This document shows, piece after piece, positions 16,387 to 25,072 of a DNA stretch of 58,843 nucleotides; the stretch's first letter is position 1; the number at the start of each line of letters is the position of its first letter. The DNA is taken from the NCBI GenBank assembly GCA_948907985.1, contig CAQWMM010000008.1, positions 1 through 58,843 of the forward strand. The letters are read 5' to 3'. Made by a program: the position numbers and the translations under genes. This stretch comes from an uncultured Bacillota bacterium. GTDB taxonomy: Bacteria; Bacillota; Dehalobacteriia; UBA4068; UBA4997. The notes under the pieces were generated by a model. It was given only the letters and a program-made list of their open reading frames with translations, made no database searches and had not been told where the DNA came from.

Positions 16387-16905
16387 ATGAAGATTAATGT
16401 AAGATCCAGAAAAAACGAGGTTACCCAGGCCATGCGTGATTATGCGGAAAAGCGGTTGCGTAAATTTGACAAGATGCTGGGTGGCGTTGACGACGTTGCT
16501 GTTCTGCATGATGTGGTTAAGGATACGCACACAGTTGAGGTTACAATCAATGTAGACAGCGTGATTTTGCGCAGCGAGGTTTCCGGCGACGATATGTATA
16601 CCTGTATTGACCAAGCGGTGGATAAGCTGGAACGCCAGGTACGCAAGCATAAAACCCGTTTGGAGAAACGTTTCCGCAAGGAGGCGCAAAAGGCCTCTTT
16701 GCAGGAACTTGACGCTTTGCCGAATGAGCAAAAATTGGTACGCACCAAACACTTTGATAAAAAGCCTTTGGATGTGGACGAGGCCATTAGTCAGATGGAG
16801 CTTTTGGGGCACAGCTTTTTTGCCTTTGTCAATGCGGAAACCGATGAGATTAACATCGTTTATAAACGCAAAGACGAGAACTACGGACTTTTGCAGCCAG
16901 AATAA
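16387..16905 (+). CDS. hpf: Ribosome hibernation promoting factor, long form
   Basis: 172 residues. The N-terminal S30AE domain (MKINVRSRKNEVTQAMRDYAEKRLRK..., about residues 1-100) sits in the 30S decoding channel, and the C-terminal domain (about 115-170, LVRTKHFDKKPLDVDEAI... LLGHSFFAFVNAETDEINIVYKR) dimerises 70S into 100S ribosomes in stationary phase. The ATG follows GGGAGG by 8 bases. The reading frame is open further upstream, but the residues there have no homology to the family, so this start is preferred. Confidence 0.95.
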   Translation: MKINVRSRKNEVTQAMRDYAEKRLRKFDKMLGGVDDVAVLHDVVKDTHTVEVTINVDSVILRSEVSGDDMYTCIDQAVDKLERQVRKHKTRLEKRFRKEAQKASLQELDALPNEQKLVRTKHFDKKPLDVDEAISQMELLGHSFFAFVNAETDEINIVYKRKDENYGLLQPE

Positions 16906-16916
16906 TTTGTACAATA

Positions 16917-16967
16917 TAGCTAACCAAAACCGCCATTGCTTGAAGCAATGGTGGTTTTGGTTAGCTA
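16917..16967. terminator. 25-bp near-perfect hairpin after hpf
   Basis: Arms 16917-16941 and 16943-16967 pair over 25 positions with one G-U pair. It probably ends the hpf transcript, but neither strand has a proper T-run, and the stem is longer than most terminators. Confidence 0.6.
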
Positions 16968-17016
16968 TGCGGTTTTGGTATAGCTTATATATAAGAAAAC
17001 CTTCTAGGAAAAAAGC

Positions 17017-17045
17017 TTGTATGTATTGAAATATTCGATTATAAT
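17017..17045 (+). promoter_or_regulatory. Promoter of the MATE transporter gene
   Basis: TTGTAT (17017-17022), a 17-base spacer and TATAAT (17040-17045), about 70 bases before the start codon. Confidence 0.65.
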
Positions 17046-17116
17046 AAAATAATTAAAAATATCGGGAATTTAGTAATAAACATAAAATATAATGGAATAT
17101 TTGGGAGGACAAATTT

Positions 17117-18466
17117 TTGGCGCGGAAACAAAACTTCAGCCTGACCGAAGGGCCGGTTGCTAAAAGCCTGCTTTGGTTTGCGCTGCCGTTGTTTGGCAGC
17201 GCGCTGATTCAGCAGTTATATAACACAGTGGATTTGATTTTTGTCGGCCATTTGCTGGATAACGCCGCCTCGGTGGCGGTTGGCTCCAGCAGTTTGCTGG
17301 TTACCTGTCTGGTTGGTTTCTTCACCGGTTTGGGGGTGGGGGTAAGCATAATTGCGGCCCGGGCTTTTGGCGCTAAGGATCGGCTGATGTTGTTCAAAAC
17401 GGTGCATAACGCGGCTGGCCTGGCCTTGATTGGCGGTTTGCTGCTGACGGTTATTGGTTTGCTGTTTTCGCCGGTGTTCCTGCGTTGGCTGAATACGCCG
17501 GAAGAGGTTATGGAACCGGCGTTGGTGTATCTGCGTATCTATTTTTTTGACATTATCGCGATTATTTTTTATAATATCAGCGCCGGCCTGCTGCGCGCGA
17601 TGGGCGAGGCGCGCCGGCCCATGCTTTATCAGCTGTACGGCGGGCTGGTGAATGTGGCGGTTAACGCGCTGCTGACGATAGTCGTGCCTATGGGAGTAGC
17701 CGGCGTGGCTATTGGCACGCTGGCCGGGCAAAGCCTGGCGGCGGCGCTGACCGTTTGGCATTTGTGCCATTTGCAGGATGAGTTCAGACTGCAAATCCGT
17801 TTTATTCGTCTGCAAATTCCCGTGTGTCTGCAAATTTTTGCTATCGGTATTCCCGCCGGGGTACAGGCCATGGTAACGACGCTCTCCAACCTGATTGTAC
17901 AGGCCCAGATTAATAATTTGGAGGTTTTGAGCATTGCCGCTTTCACCGCCTATTTTAAGGTGGAAAACTTTGTTTACCTGCCAATTTTGGCGATGGGGCA
18001 GGCCGTTACAACTTTTGTCGGCCAAAATCTGGGGGCCGGGCAGGAGAGCCGCGCCCGTCTGGTGGTGCGCCGCGGTTTGCAGCTGGGGGTGCTGATTACG
18101 CTGTCTATCGGCTTTTTGCTGGTGATGTTTTCCGATTTGTTTTTTGGCATTTTTAATAATGATCCGGAGGTACAGTTGATTGGCCGCCAGATCGGTTTGG
18201 TAACTTTTCCGCTTTATTTTACCTATGTTTTTGTGGAGCTGCTTTCCGGAGCGCTGCGCGGCGCCGGCCACGCCATACCGCCCATGCTGTTGACCCTGCT
18301 TTGTATGTGTGTGTTGCGGGTGGTGGTTTTGTTTTATATTATGTCGGTGGCGCCGGCGGCAAATATGGTGGCCTGGATTTATCCCATAACCTGGATTGTT
18401 AACAGTTTGGCGATGTTTGGATATTATAAGTGGCGTTTTTGCCGGCACGATTTAAATACCCTTTAG
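17117..18466 (+). CDS. MATE family efflux transporter
   Basis: 449 residues with about twelve hydrophobic segments in two homologous halves. Family landmarks are LPLFGSALIQQLYNTVDLIFVGH near the N-terminus, GLLRAMGEARRPMLYQLYGGLVNVAVNALL at the end of the first half and LSGALRGAGHAIPPML in the second half. MATE proteins export cationic drugs or metabolites using Na+ or H+ gradients; the substrate here is unknown. The TTG start follows GGGAGG with 8-9 bases. It is monocistronic between hpf and the spoIIA operon. Confidence 0.9.
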   Translation: MARKQNFSLTEGPVAKSLLWFALPLFGSALIQQLYNTVDLIFVGHLLDNAASVAVGSSSLLVTCLVGFFTGLGVGVSIIAARAFGAKDRLMLFKTVHNAAGLALIGGLLLTVIGLLFSPVFLRWLNTPEEVMEPALVYLRIYFFDIIAIIFYNISAGLLRAMGEARRPMLYQLYGGLVNVAVNALLTIVVPMGVAGVAIGTLAGQSLAAALTVWHLCHLQDEFRLQIRFIRLQIPVCLQIFAIGIPAGVQAMVTTLSNLIVQAQINNLEVLSIAAFTAYFKVENFVYLPILAMGQAVTTFVGQNLGAGQESRARLVVRRGLQLGVLITLSIGFLLVMFSDLFFGIFNNDPEVQLIGRQIGLVTFPLYFTYVFVELLSGALRGAGHAIPPMLLTLLCMCVLRVVVLFYIMSVAPAANMVAWIYPITWIVNSLAMFGYYKWRFCRHDLNTL

Positions 18467-18528
18467 ACAAAATGCGGCAAAATAGCTGAATATTAGTCAA
18501 TATAACTTATTCTTAGTTAAATTTCTCC

Positions 18529-18557
18529 GCAGGAAAAAGCCCCTTAAAACCGAATTT
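18529..18557 (+). promoter_or_regulatory. Sigma-H promoter of the spoIIA operon
   Basis: GCAGGAAAA (18529-18537), 11 bases, then ACCGAATTT (18549-18557). This matches the sigma-H consensus RnAGGwwww-N11/12-RnnGAATww at every defined position, as known for spoIIA in Bacillus. It lies 30 bases before the spoIIAA start. Confidence 0.85.
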
Positions 18558-18587
18558 TATATTAGCTTGATCAGGGGAGGCTGTTTT

Positions 18588-18935
18588 ATGAGCTTTAACT
18601 TTCAGATTAAGGAAAATACGGTTTGGGCGGCTATCGACGGCGAGGTGGATATGCAGGTGGCCGGCCTTTGGCGCGACGCTTTGGAGCGGCAGTTAAATGC
18701 CACGCTGGCGCGTAATCTGGTTTTTGATTTCAGCAAGGTGCGCTTTATTGACAGCTCCGGCCTGGGCGTGGTTTTGGGGCGTTATAAACGGGTGGCCAGC
18801 CGGGGAGGCCATGTGCGGATTATCGGCGCCAGCCCCCAGGTTTATAAAATCCTGCAACTATCCGGCTTTGGCAATTTGATGGAGATCGAGCAGCCGGGCG
18901 CGGCAGCGGCGGTGCAGGCGGGAGGGCGGCTATGA
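18588..18935 (+). CDS. spoIIAA: Anti-sigma-F factor antagonist SpoIIAA
   Basis: 115 residues, a STAS-domain protein. Dephosphorylated SpoIIAA binds SpoIIAB and releases sigma-F in the forespore. The phosphorylation motif FIDSSGLGV places the target serine at residue 56 or 57, next to the usual position 58. The ATG at 18588 has GGGGAGG 8 bases upstream; an upstream TTG at 18567 is not supported. The stop overlaps the spoIIAB start. Confidence 0.95.
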   Translation: MSFNFQIKENTVWAAIDGEVDMQVAGLWRDALERQLNATLARNLVFDFSKVRFIDSSGLGVVLGRYKRVASRGGHVRIIGASPQVYKILQLSGFGNLMEIEQPGAAAAVQAGGRL

Positions 18936-19453
18936 TGCGAGAAAATTTAGCGGAAAAGACAGCGGAAACGACATTTCCGGATTATACTTATGGTCGGCTG
19001 CAAAACTCGGTTGTTTTTGATTTCGCGGCGCTTAGCCAGAATGTGGCTCTGGCGCGTACCATGGTGGCGGCTTTGATTGCCAACTGCCAGGAAGCCGGCT
19101 GGGATATGACAATTTCTGCCCTGGAAGAAATTAAAGTTGCGGTATCCGAGGCGGTTTCCAACGCAATTATTCATGCTTATCCCGGATCTGCCCAGGCTGC
19201 CCAAAAAGGCTGTTCAGACGAAGCTCCGCAGGTACATATGCAGCTTTGGCAATATCAGCGCGCATTGGTTGTGCGGGTCAGCGACGACGGCGTGGGCATT
19301 GCTGATGTGCGGAAGGCCATGGAGCCGGCTTTTACCACCGGCCAGGAGCATTTAGGGCTGGGGTTTGCCTTTATGAGTTCGTTTATGGATAAGGTCGAGG
19401 TGCAATCCCAGGTTGGACAAGGTACTGTTGTTACGCTGATTAAACAAATTTGA
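18932..19453 (+). CDS. spoIIAB: Anti-sigma-F factor and protein kinase SpoIIAB
   Basis: 173 residues, a GHKL-fold ATPase that binds sigma-F and phosphorylates SpoIIAA. The N-box (EAVSNAIIHAYPG), the ATP-lid glycine motifs (VSDDGVGIAD and HLGLGFAFMSSF) and the C-terminal strand GTVVTLIK are intact. It is about 25 residues longer than Bacillus SpoIIAB because of an N-terminal extension before VFDFAALSQNVALARTMVAAL; a later start cannot be excluded. It overlaps spoIIAA by ATGA and sigF by 4 bases. Confidence 0.94.
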   Translation: MMRENLAEKTAETTFPDYTYGRLQNSVVFDFAALSQNVALARTMVAALIANCQEAGWDMTISALEEIKVAVSEAVSNAIIHAYPGSAQAAQKGCSDEAPQVHMQLWQYQRALVVRVSDDGVGIADVRKAMEPAFTTGQEHLGLGFAFMSSFMDKVEVQSQVGQGTVVTLIKQI

Positions 19454-20214
19454 GTAGCAAGATGACAGAAAATCTGCTAAGGCAAAATAATGATATTAAT
19501 GCGGAGGCTGAAATCTGGCAGCAGGTTCGGGCCGGGGATAACGGGGCGCGGGAGCGCCTGCTGGACGCGAATATGCAGCTGGTGTTCTGGCTGGCGCGGC
19601 GTTTTGTGGGGCGCGGTTTTGAGTGGGACGACCTTTGCCAGATTGGCGTGATTGGTCTGCTCAAGGCGATTGATAATTTTCAGCCGGAGTATAAAAACCG
19701 TTTTTCCACCTATGCGGTGCCCATGATTTTGGGCGAACTGCGCCGGGCGGTGCGGGACGATGGTCTGCTGCACGTCAGCCGTTCCTATAAGGAAAGGATT
19801 GCTAAAATTTTGCAGGCCGGCCAGGAATTTTTGGCGGGGCAGGGGCGGGAACCTACAGTGGCCGAGTTGGCGGAGATTCTCCAGCTTTCGCAAAGCCAGA
19901 TTGTGTTGGCTCTGGAGGCTAACCAGCGCCCGGTTTCGCTGCACGCGCCGCTTGGCGCCGAGGGCGCGCGGGAAAATAAGGAGGCCACCCTGCTGGAAAT
20001 GCTGCCGGACGGCGACGGCGAGGAAGCCTGGGTGCAGAACCTGGCTTTGCAGGAAGCCTTTGCCCGGCTGCCGGCGCGCCTGCGTTATATTATGGAAGCG
20101 CGTTATTATAAAGAAGAAACTCAACAGCAAATAGCAAGCGTTTTAGGGGTTTCGCAGGTGCAGGTTTCGCGCCTGGAGAAACAAGCCCTAAGCCTGCTGC
20201 GCGAATATTTATAA
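19450..20214 (+). CDS. sigF: RNA polymerase sigma-F factor (SpoIIAC)
   Basis: 254 residues, the first forespore-specific sigma factor. Region 2 contains WDDLCQIGVIGLLKAIDNFQ and FSTYAVPMILGELRRAVRDDG, region 3 SRSYKERIAKIL and region 4 the helix-turn-helix TQQQIASVLGVSQVQVSRLEK. A TTG start at 19450 overlaps the spoIIAB stop; an ATG 12 bases later is the alternative. Sigma-F is favoured over sigma-G by its place as third gene of the spoIIA operon. Confidence 0.94.
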   Translation: MSSKMTENLLRQNNDINAEAEIWQQVRAGDNGARERLLDANMQLVFWLARRFVGRGFEWDDLCQIGVIGLLKAIDNFQPEYKNRFSTYAVPMILGELRRAVRDDGLLHVSRSYKERIAKILQAGQEFLAGQGREPTVAELAEILQLSQSQIVLALEANQRPVSLHAPLGAEGARENKEATLLEMLPDGDGEEAWVQNLALQEAFARLPARLRYIMEARYYKEETQQQIASVLGVSQVQVSRLEKQALSLLREYL

Positions 20215-20254
20215 ATCAGAATCTATCATAATCTATCCCAAAATAATTCCCAAA

Positions 20255-20290
20255 GGAAACGCGCTGCCGGTTTTGCCGGCGGCGTGTTCC
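20255..20290 (+). terminator. Hairpin at the end of the spoIIA operon
   Basis: A GC-rich 15-bp stem with one bulged A and two G-U pairs (20255-20270 / 20276-20290), 40 bases after the sigF stop. No T-run follows. Confidence 0.55.
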
Positions 20291-20390
20291 CGTTTAAAGA
20301 GGCATAAAAAAATTATATGAAAATAAAGGAAAAACGCGTCGTGGGGAGAATAAATAATAGTTAAACAAAATTTGTAATGGGGTTGAATAT

Positions 20391-21023
20391 ATGTTTGATT
20401 TTTTGTCCAATATAAATTGGTTGGAACTGCTTTTTGCAGTGCCGGCGCTGATTATTGCCTTGAGTTTTCACGAGCTTTGCCATGGTCTGGCGGCCACGGC
20501 CCTGGGAGATGATACGCCGCGCCTGCAAGGGCGTATTTCGCTCAATCCGTTGCGCCATATGGACCCGGTGGGCACGCTGATGTTATTTTTGTTCCGTTTT
20601 GGCTGGGCCAAACCGGTGGAGGTTAACCCGCTGAATTTCAAAGTCAGCCGCAAGCTGGGTATGGCGCTGGTGGCGCTGGCCGGGCCGCTTTCCAATTTGT
20701 TGCTGGCCCTGTTTTCCGCTTATTGTATGAAGTTTATCAGCAGCGGCTTGATTCCCTCAAATCCCTATTTTCTGACTTTTTTCAATATGCTGCTGCTTTA
20801 TAACATTTGTTTTGCGGCCTTTAATATTCTGCCGCTGCCGCCTTTGGACGGCTCTAAAGTGGTGGCGGCCATTGTGCCGGAAAATATTGCGGATATGCTT
20901 TATGGCAACACCCAGCTTTATATGCTGTTGCTGGTGTTGTTTACCACCACCGGATATGTCAGCAAATTTATGCAGCCTTTGGTAGACTGGCTTTATTATT
21001 TCGTATCCATGCTGGTGTTTTAA
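20391..21023 (+). CDS. Site-2 protease family (M50) membrane metalloprotease, YwhC-like
   Basis: 210 residues, hydrophobic with about five to six segments. The zinc motif HELCH (residues 27-31) lies in the first segments, and the second motif NILPLPPLDGSKV supplies the third metal ligand (Asp). The short length, without a PDZ domain, fits the minimal M50B/YwhC group rather than RseP. The substrate is unknown. It lies between spoIIA and trpS with its own ribosome binding site (GGGG). Confidence 0.88.
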   Translation: MFDFLSNINWLELLFAVPALIIALSFHELCHGLAATALGDDTPRLQGRISLNPLRHMDPVGTLMLFLFRFGWAKPVEVNPLNFKVSRKLGMALVALAGPLSNLLLALFSAYCMKFISSGLIPSNPYFLTFFNMLLLYNICFAAFNILPLPPLDGSKVVAAIVPENIADMLYGNTQLYMLLLVLFTTTGYVSKFMQPLVDWLYYFVSMLVF

Positions 21024-21086
21024 GGAACAGCCTGCCAGATAATGAAGTACATAATTAATAACTAATAAAGGATTAAGGTTGAAAAT

Positions 21087-22079
21087 ATGACACAGGAAAA
21101 CAAAGCAATTTTAAGTGGTATGCGCCCCACCGGGCGTCTGCATTTGGGGCATTACAGCGTTTTGGAAAACTGGGCGCGTCTGCAAAAGGACTATGACGCT
21201 TATTTCTTCATCGCCGATTATCACGCCCTGACCACCGCCTTTGATAACACGGCCTCAATCGGGCAAAATATTCAGGATATGGCGCTGGATTGGCTGGCGG
21301 CCGGTTTGGACCCGGAACAATCGGCCATTTTTGTACAGTCGGAGATCAAAGAGCTGGCGGAACTGCACATCTATTTTTCCATGATTACGCCGCTTTCCTG
21401 GCTGGAGCGGGTGCCGACCTATAAGGACCAGGTTAATCAGTTCGCCAAGGGCGGCAAGGATATTATGACCTATGGCTTCTTGGGCTATCCCCAGCTGATG
21501 GCGGCGGATATTCTGCTTTACCGCGCTTTTGGCGTGCCGGTGGGCGAGGACCAGCTGCCGCATATCGAGTTTTGCCGGGAGTTGGCGCGGCGTTTTAATT
21601 ATCTCTATCAGCGGCAGGTGTTTCCGGAGCCGCAGGCGCTGTTGGCTAAAATAAAACAGCTGCCGGGTTTGGACGGCCGTAAAATGAGCAAAAGCTATGA
21701 TAATTATATCACACTGGGCGCAGACCGGCAGGAGATTGAACAGCGGGTGCGGCAAATGGTTACTGATCCGGCGCGTATTCGCAAGGACGATCCCGGCCAT
21801 CCGGAGGTTTGTACGGTTTATACCTATCATAAATATTATAACGCCGAGGAGCATGAACAGATAAAATGCGATTGCCAGCAAGGCTGCATTGGTTGTGTGG
21901 CCTGCAAAAAACGTCTGGCCGCCAAGCTTGGCGAATATATGGAACCAATCCGCGAACGGCGGGAGCATTTCGCCGGCAAGCCGCAGCTGGTACAGGAAAT
22001 TTTGCAGGACGGCGGGCAGCGCGCCCGGCAAAAAGCGGCGGAAACTCTGGCGATGGTGCGCGAGGCCATGGGTGTTTAG
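21087..22079 (+). CDS. trpS: Tryptophanyl-tRNA synthetase
   Basis: 330 residues, a class I synthetase charging tRNA-Trp. The HIGH-equivalent is PTGRLHLGHYSVL and the KMSKS loop is GRKMSKSYDN. A cysteine-rich C-terminal insertion (CDCQQGCIGCVACKK) is typical for bacterial TrpRS of this subgroup. Its stop lies 3 bases before the scpA start. No T-box leader precedes it. Confidence 0.96.
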   Translation: MTQENKAILSGMRPTGRLHLGHYSVLENWARLQKDYDAYFFIADYHALTTAFDNTASIGQNIQDMALDWLAAGLDPEQSAIFVQSEIKELAELHIYFSMITPLSWLERVPTYKDQVNQFAKGGKDIMTYGFLGYPQLMAADILLYRAFGVPVGEDQLPHIEFCRELARRFNYLYQRQVFPEPQALLAKIKQLPGLDGRKMSKSYDNYITLGADRQEIEQRVRQMVTDPARIRKDDPGHPEVCTVYTYHKYYNAEEHEQIKCDCQQGCIGCVACKKRLAAKLGEYMEPIRERREHFAGKPQLVQEILQDGGQRARQKAAETLAMVREAMGV

Positions 22080-22082
22080 TTT

Positions 22083-22835
22083 ATGGCCTATCAGATTCAT
22101 CTGGCCGCCTTTGACGGCCCGTTTGATTTGCTGCTGCATTTGATCCATAAGAATGAGATTGACATTTACGATATACCGATTGCGGAAATAACCGCGCAAT
22201 ATCTGGATTATCTGGCCCAGATGGAGGCTCTGGACCTGGAAATTGCCAGCGAGTTTTTGGTGATGGCGGCTACGCTTTTATCAATTAAGGCGCGGATGCT
22301 GCTGCCCAAACCGCCGCCGGAACTTTTGCCGGAGCCGGACGAAGATTATGATCCCCGGCAGGAATTGGTGCGGGATTTGCTGGAATACCGGCGCATTAAA
22401 GAGGCGGCCTGTGTGCTGGGGGATTACTTCCAAAAGCGGCAGTTGCAGGTGGCCCGGCCTAATGATATTAGCCTTTATAACGATTTGTTTAGCGAGGTTA
22501 ATCCCTTAACCGGCAAAACGGCAGCCGATCTGCTGGCGGCTTTGCGGCCGCTTTGGCAGCGCGCGCAGAATACGGAGCAGGTTCATACCATCAGGCGGGA
22601 GGCCGTCAGTATTGGCCTGATGACCGGGCGGCTGGTACAGCGTTTGCGGCAATCCCCGGCGGGTATCCGTTTTGATGATGTTTTTGCCGCTGGGCAGATC
22701 AGCCGGATACAGGTGATTGTGGCCTTTTTGGCTTTGTTGGAGTTGACGAAAATTTCTGCGGTGCAGGTGCAGCAGGATAGCCCTGACGCCGCTATCTATA
22801 TTGTCCCGCTGCATTTGGAGCGGGCCGGAATTTGA
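22083..22835 (+). CDS. scpA: Segregation and condensation protein ScpA
   Basis: 250 residues, the kleisin subunit of the Smc-ScpAB condensin complex. The N-terminal motif FDGPFDLLLHLIHKNEIDIYDIPIAEITAQYL is diagnostic (split here: FDGPFDLLLHLI, then DIYDIPIAEIT). The acidic middle EPDEDYDPRQELVRDLLEY and the C-terminal winged-helix region FLALLELTKISAVQVQQ are present. Closely linked to scpB, 15 bases downstream. Confidence 0.95.
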   Translation: MAYQIHLAAFDGPFDLLLHLIHKNEIDIYDIPIAEITAQYLDYLAQMEALDLEIASEFLVMAATLLSIKARMLLPKPPPELLPEPDEDYDPRQELVRDLLEYRRIKEAACVLGDYFQKRQLQVARPNDISLYNDLFSEVNPLTGKTAADLLAALRPLWQRAQNTEQVHTIRREAVSIGLMTGRLVQRLRQSPAGIRFDDVFAAGQISRIQVIVAFLALLELTKISAVQVQQDSPDAAIYIVPLHLERAGI

Positions 22836-22850
22836 GAGAGGAGCGGTTGC

Positions 22851-23417
22851 GTGGCAGAAGCCTGGCAGGAAGAGCGCGAGCGCTGGAAACATTTGTTGGA
22901 AACCTTGCTTTTTGTGGCCTGGGAGCCACTGCCCAGCAAGCGGCTGGCCGAGGTGGCCGGTTTGGATTTGAAACTGGTTCGGAGTTTGTTGGCTGAATTG
23001 CAGCAAAATTATGCGGATGCGGGCTTTCAGCTGAAGGAGATTGCCGGCGGTTGGCAGTTTTTAACCAGAGCGGAATTTGCGCCTTATATTGAAAAGCTTT
23101 ATAAACCGCGGGCACAGCAGCTTTCCAAGGCAGCGTTGGAAACCCTGGCCATTGTGGCTTATCGCCAGCCTGTAACGCGTTTGGAGATTGATAATATCCG
23201 GCAGGTTAAGTCTGACGCGGTGCTGACCAAGCTGCTGGAAAGATCGCTGATTGAAGAGGTTGGCCGTCTGGAGGCGCCGGGCCGGCCGATTTTATACGGT
23301 ACGACCAGAGAGTTTTTAGCCGCCTTTGGGCTTACATCTTTACAGGAACTGCCGCCGTTGGCGGAAATGGAGGGCGAACAGCCGCCGGTAAGCCAGGAGA
23401 TCAGTTTGTTTAATTAA
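22851..23417 (+). CDS. scpB: Segregation and condensation protein ScpB
   Basis: 188 residues, forming a dimer of tandem winged helices on the ScpA kleisin. Diagnostic blocks are LLFVAWEPLPSKRLAEV, LQLKEIAGGWQF-like sequence, ALETLAIVAYRQPVTRLEI and LIEEVGRLEAPGRPILYGTT. A GTG start follows GAGAGGAGCG. The C-terminus is a short acidic/proline tail. Confidence 0.95.
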   Translation: MAEAWQEERERWKHLLETLLFVAWEPLPSKRLAEVAGLDLKLVRSLLAELQQNYADAGFQLKEIAGGWQFLTRAEFAPYIEKLYKPRAQQLSKAALETLAIVAYRQPVTRLEIDNIRQVKSDAVLTKLLERSLIEEVGRLEAPGRPILYGTTREFLAAFGLTSLQELPPLAEMEGEQPPVSQEISLFN

Positions 23418-23471
23418 TTTATAAGTTTGTTACTTAAATTTTATATAATTAAAAATTAAGAGGTGTTTTTT

Positions 23472-24539
23472 ATGCAGGAAATTAAAATTGTCCCTAATCC
23501 CAATCCGCAGGCCAAGCCGGACGAAAACCAACTGGGTTTTGGCCGCTATTTTACCGACCATATGTTTGTGATGGATTATACCGAGGGCATCGGCTGGCAT
23601 GATCCCTCGATTGTGCCTTATGGGCCAATTCCGATGGAGCCTACGATGATGGTGTTCCATTATGCGCAGGAAACCTTTGAGGGCATGAAAGCATATCGCC
23701 ATGCCGACGGCCAGATCGTGCTGTTCCGGCCTTATATGAACGCCAGGCGGCATAACAACTCTAATGCGCGTTTGTGTATTCCGCCTATCCCAGAAGACGA
23801 TTATGTTTATTACATCAAAGAATTGGTGAAGTATGAGCAGGAATGGGTGCCGCATCTGCCGGAAACCTCGCTTTATATCCGCCCCTTCGTTTTTGCCACC
23901 GAGGCAGGTATGGGCGTGCACCCGGCGCGTACCTATAAATTTTTAGTAGTGCTTTCTCCTTCTGGTAGTTACTTTGCTGAAGGTATGAATCCGGTAAAAA
24001 TTATGGTTGAAGATGAAATGGTGCGGGCAGTTATCGGCGGCACTGGCTTTACCAAATGCGGCGGCAACTATGCGGCCTCTATCCTGGCCCAGCAAAAAGC
24101 GGCGGAGGCCGGGTATTCGCAGGTTTTGTGGCTGGACGGCGTGCATCGCAAATATGTGGAAGAAGTTGGCGCCATGAATATTATGTTTAAGATTGACGGC
24201 GAGGTGATCACCGCACCCTGCGAGGGTTCGGTGCTGCCGGGCGTTACGCGGGATTCTATTCTGCATATCCTGCGCGACTGGGGGATCAAAGCCACCGAAC
24301 GTCATCTGGCTATTGACGAGGTTATGGCGGCGGCTGACGCCGGCAAGTTGGAAGAAATTTTTGGCACCGGCACGGCGGCGGTTATTTCGCCGGTTGGCGA
24401 ACTGAAATACAAGGATAAGGTTGTTACAATTAACGACTTTAAGACCGGCGAGTTGACGCAAAAGCTTTATGATTACCTGACGGGTATTCAGTGGGGCAAG
24501 ATTGAAGATAAATATGGCTGGATTTATCCGGTGAAATAA
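23472..24539 (+). CDS. ilvE: Branched-chain amino acid aminotransferase
   Basis: 355 residues of the fold IV PLP aminotransferase family (BCAT type as in eukaryotes and many Bacillota). The PLP lysine is Lys195 in TGFTKCGGNYAAS; substrate and cofactor motifs include ETFEGMKAYRH, VLWLDGVHRKYVEEVG and TGTAAVISPVG. It interconverts leucine, isoleucine and valine with their 2-oxo acids. The ATG at 23472 follows AAGAGGTG; a GTG at 23463 overlaps that site. No other branched-chain gene is nearby. Confidence 0.95.
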   Translation: MQEIKIVPNPNPQAKPDENQLGFGRYFTDHMFVMDYTEGIGWHDPSIVPYGPIPMEPTMMVFHYAQETFEGMKAYRHADGQIVLFRPYMNARRHNNSNARLCIPPIPEDDYVYYIKELVKYEQEWVPHLPETSLYIRPFVFATEAGMGVHPARTYKFLVVLSPSGSYFAEGMNPVKIMVEDEMVRAVIGGTGFTKCGGNYAASILAQQKAAEAGYSQVLWLDGVHRKYVEEVGAMNIMFKIDGEVITAPCEGSVLPGVTRDSILHILRDWGIKATERHLAIDEVMAAADAGKLEEIFGTGTAAVISPVGELKYKDKVVTINDFKTGELTQKLYDYLTGIQWGKIEDKYGWIYPVK

Positions 24540-24552
24540 ATAGCTGGTAAAA

Positions 24553-24594
24553 AGGCGCGCTGTCGTTTGGCGAAAACGGCGGCGCACTTTTTTT
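24553..24594 (+). terminator. Rho-independent terminator of ilvE
   Basis: GC-rich stem with two bulges followed by seven T (24588-24594). Confidence 0.8.
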
Positions 24595-24666
24595 GTCTGC
24601 AAATTTAATATTGCGCCGAAGTTTAGCATATAGATACATTACAGATTTGTTTGGGAGGTTATGCCT

Positions 24667-25056
24667 ATGGTTGTCTATATGCAGGGGGCGGATAATGGGG
24701 AGAATAACGCCGCTTTTGGTTACCTGAAGATTAATGTGGCGGCGGCGCAGCGGGCGCTGCCAATTTATAACGCGCAGATTATGGTTTATGGCAGCGAGGA
24801 AGAACGCCAGCAGGAATTGTTGGCTGTTTTACAGACGGATTCCAGCGGCGGAACGGAGATGATTTCTTTGCCGGCGCCGGCGCTGGCAGAATCGCAGAAC
24901 CCGCTGCCGCCCGGCGCACCGCGCCCTTTCACCAGCTATTATGTCAGGATTGTGGCGGCCAATTTTGTTACCCGGGACAGAGTGCCGGTGCAGATTTTCC
25001 CGGGGGTGTTAAGTGATTTGATTATAAATATGCAGACGCAGACTTATATTGGTTAA
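24667..25056 (+). CDS. Small protein with transthyretin-like beta-sandwich pattern
   Basis: 129 residues from the ATG at 24667 (8 bases after GGGAGG; an ATG at 24661 is too close). The pattern GYLKINVAAAQRALPIYNAQIMVYG, LQTDSSGGTEMISLPAPA and YYVRIVAANFVTRDRVPVQIFPG is that of small carboxypeptidase-regulatory or transthyretin-like modules. It has no signal peptide. It opens a three-gene group with two peptidoglycan-binding proteins, so a spore envelope or wall role is likely but unproven. Confidence 0.65.
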   Translation: MVVYMQGADNGENNAAFGYLKINVAAAQRALPIYNAQIMVYGSEEERQQELLAVLQTDSSGGTEMISLPAPALAESQNPLPPGAPRPFTSYYVRIVAANFVTRDRVPVQIFPGVLSDLIINMQTQTYIG

Positions 25057-25072
25057 AGGGGGCCGGGCAAAT

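Noticed and set aside
17216..18448. Minus-strand open frame of 410 codons opposite the MATE gene
   Set aside because: Composition is rich in His/Gln/Arg as expected from the reverse of a membrane protein gene; no start signal.
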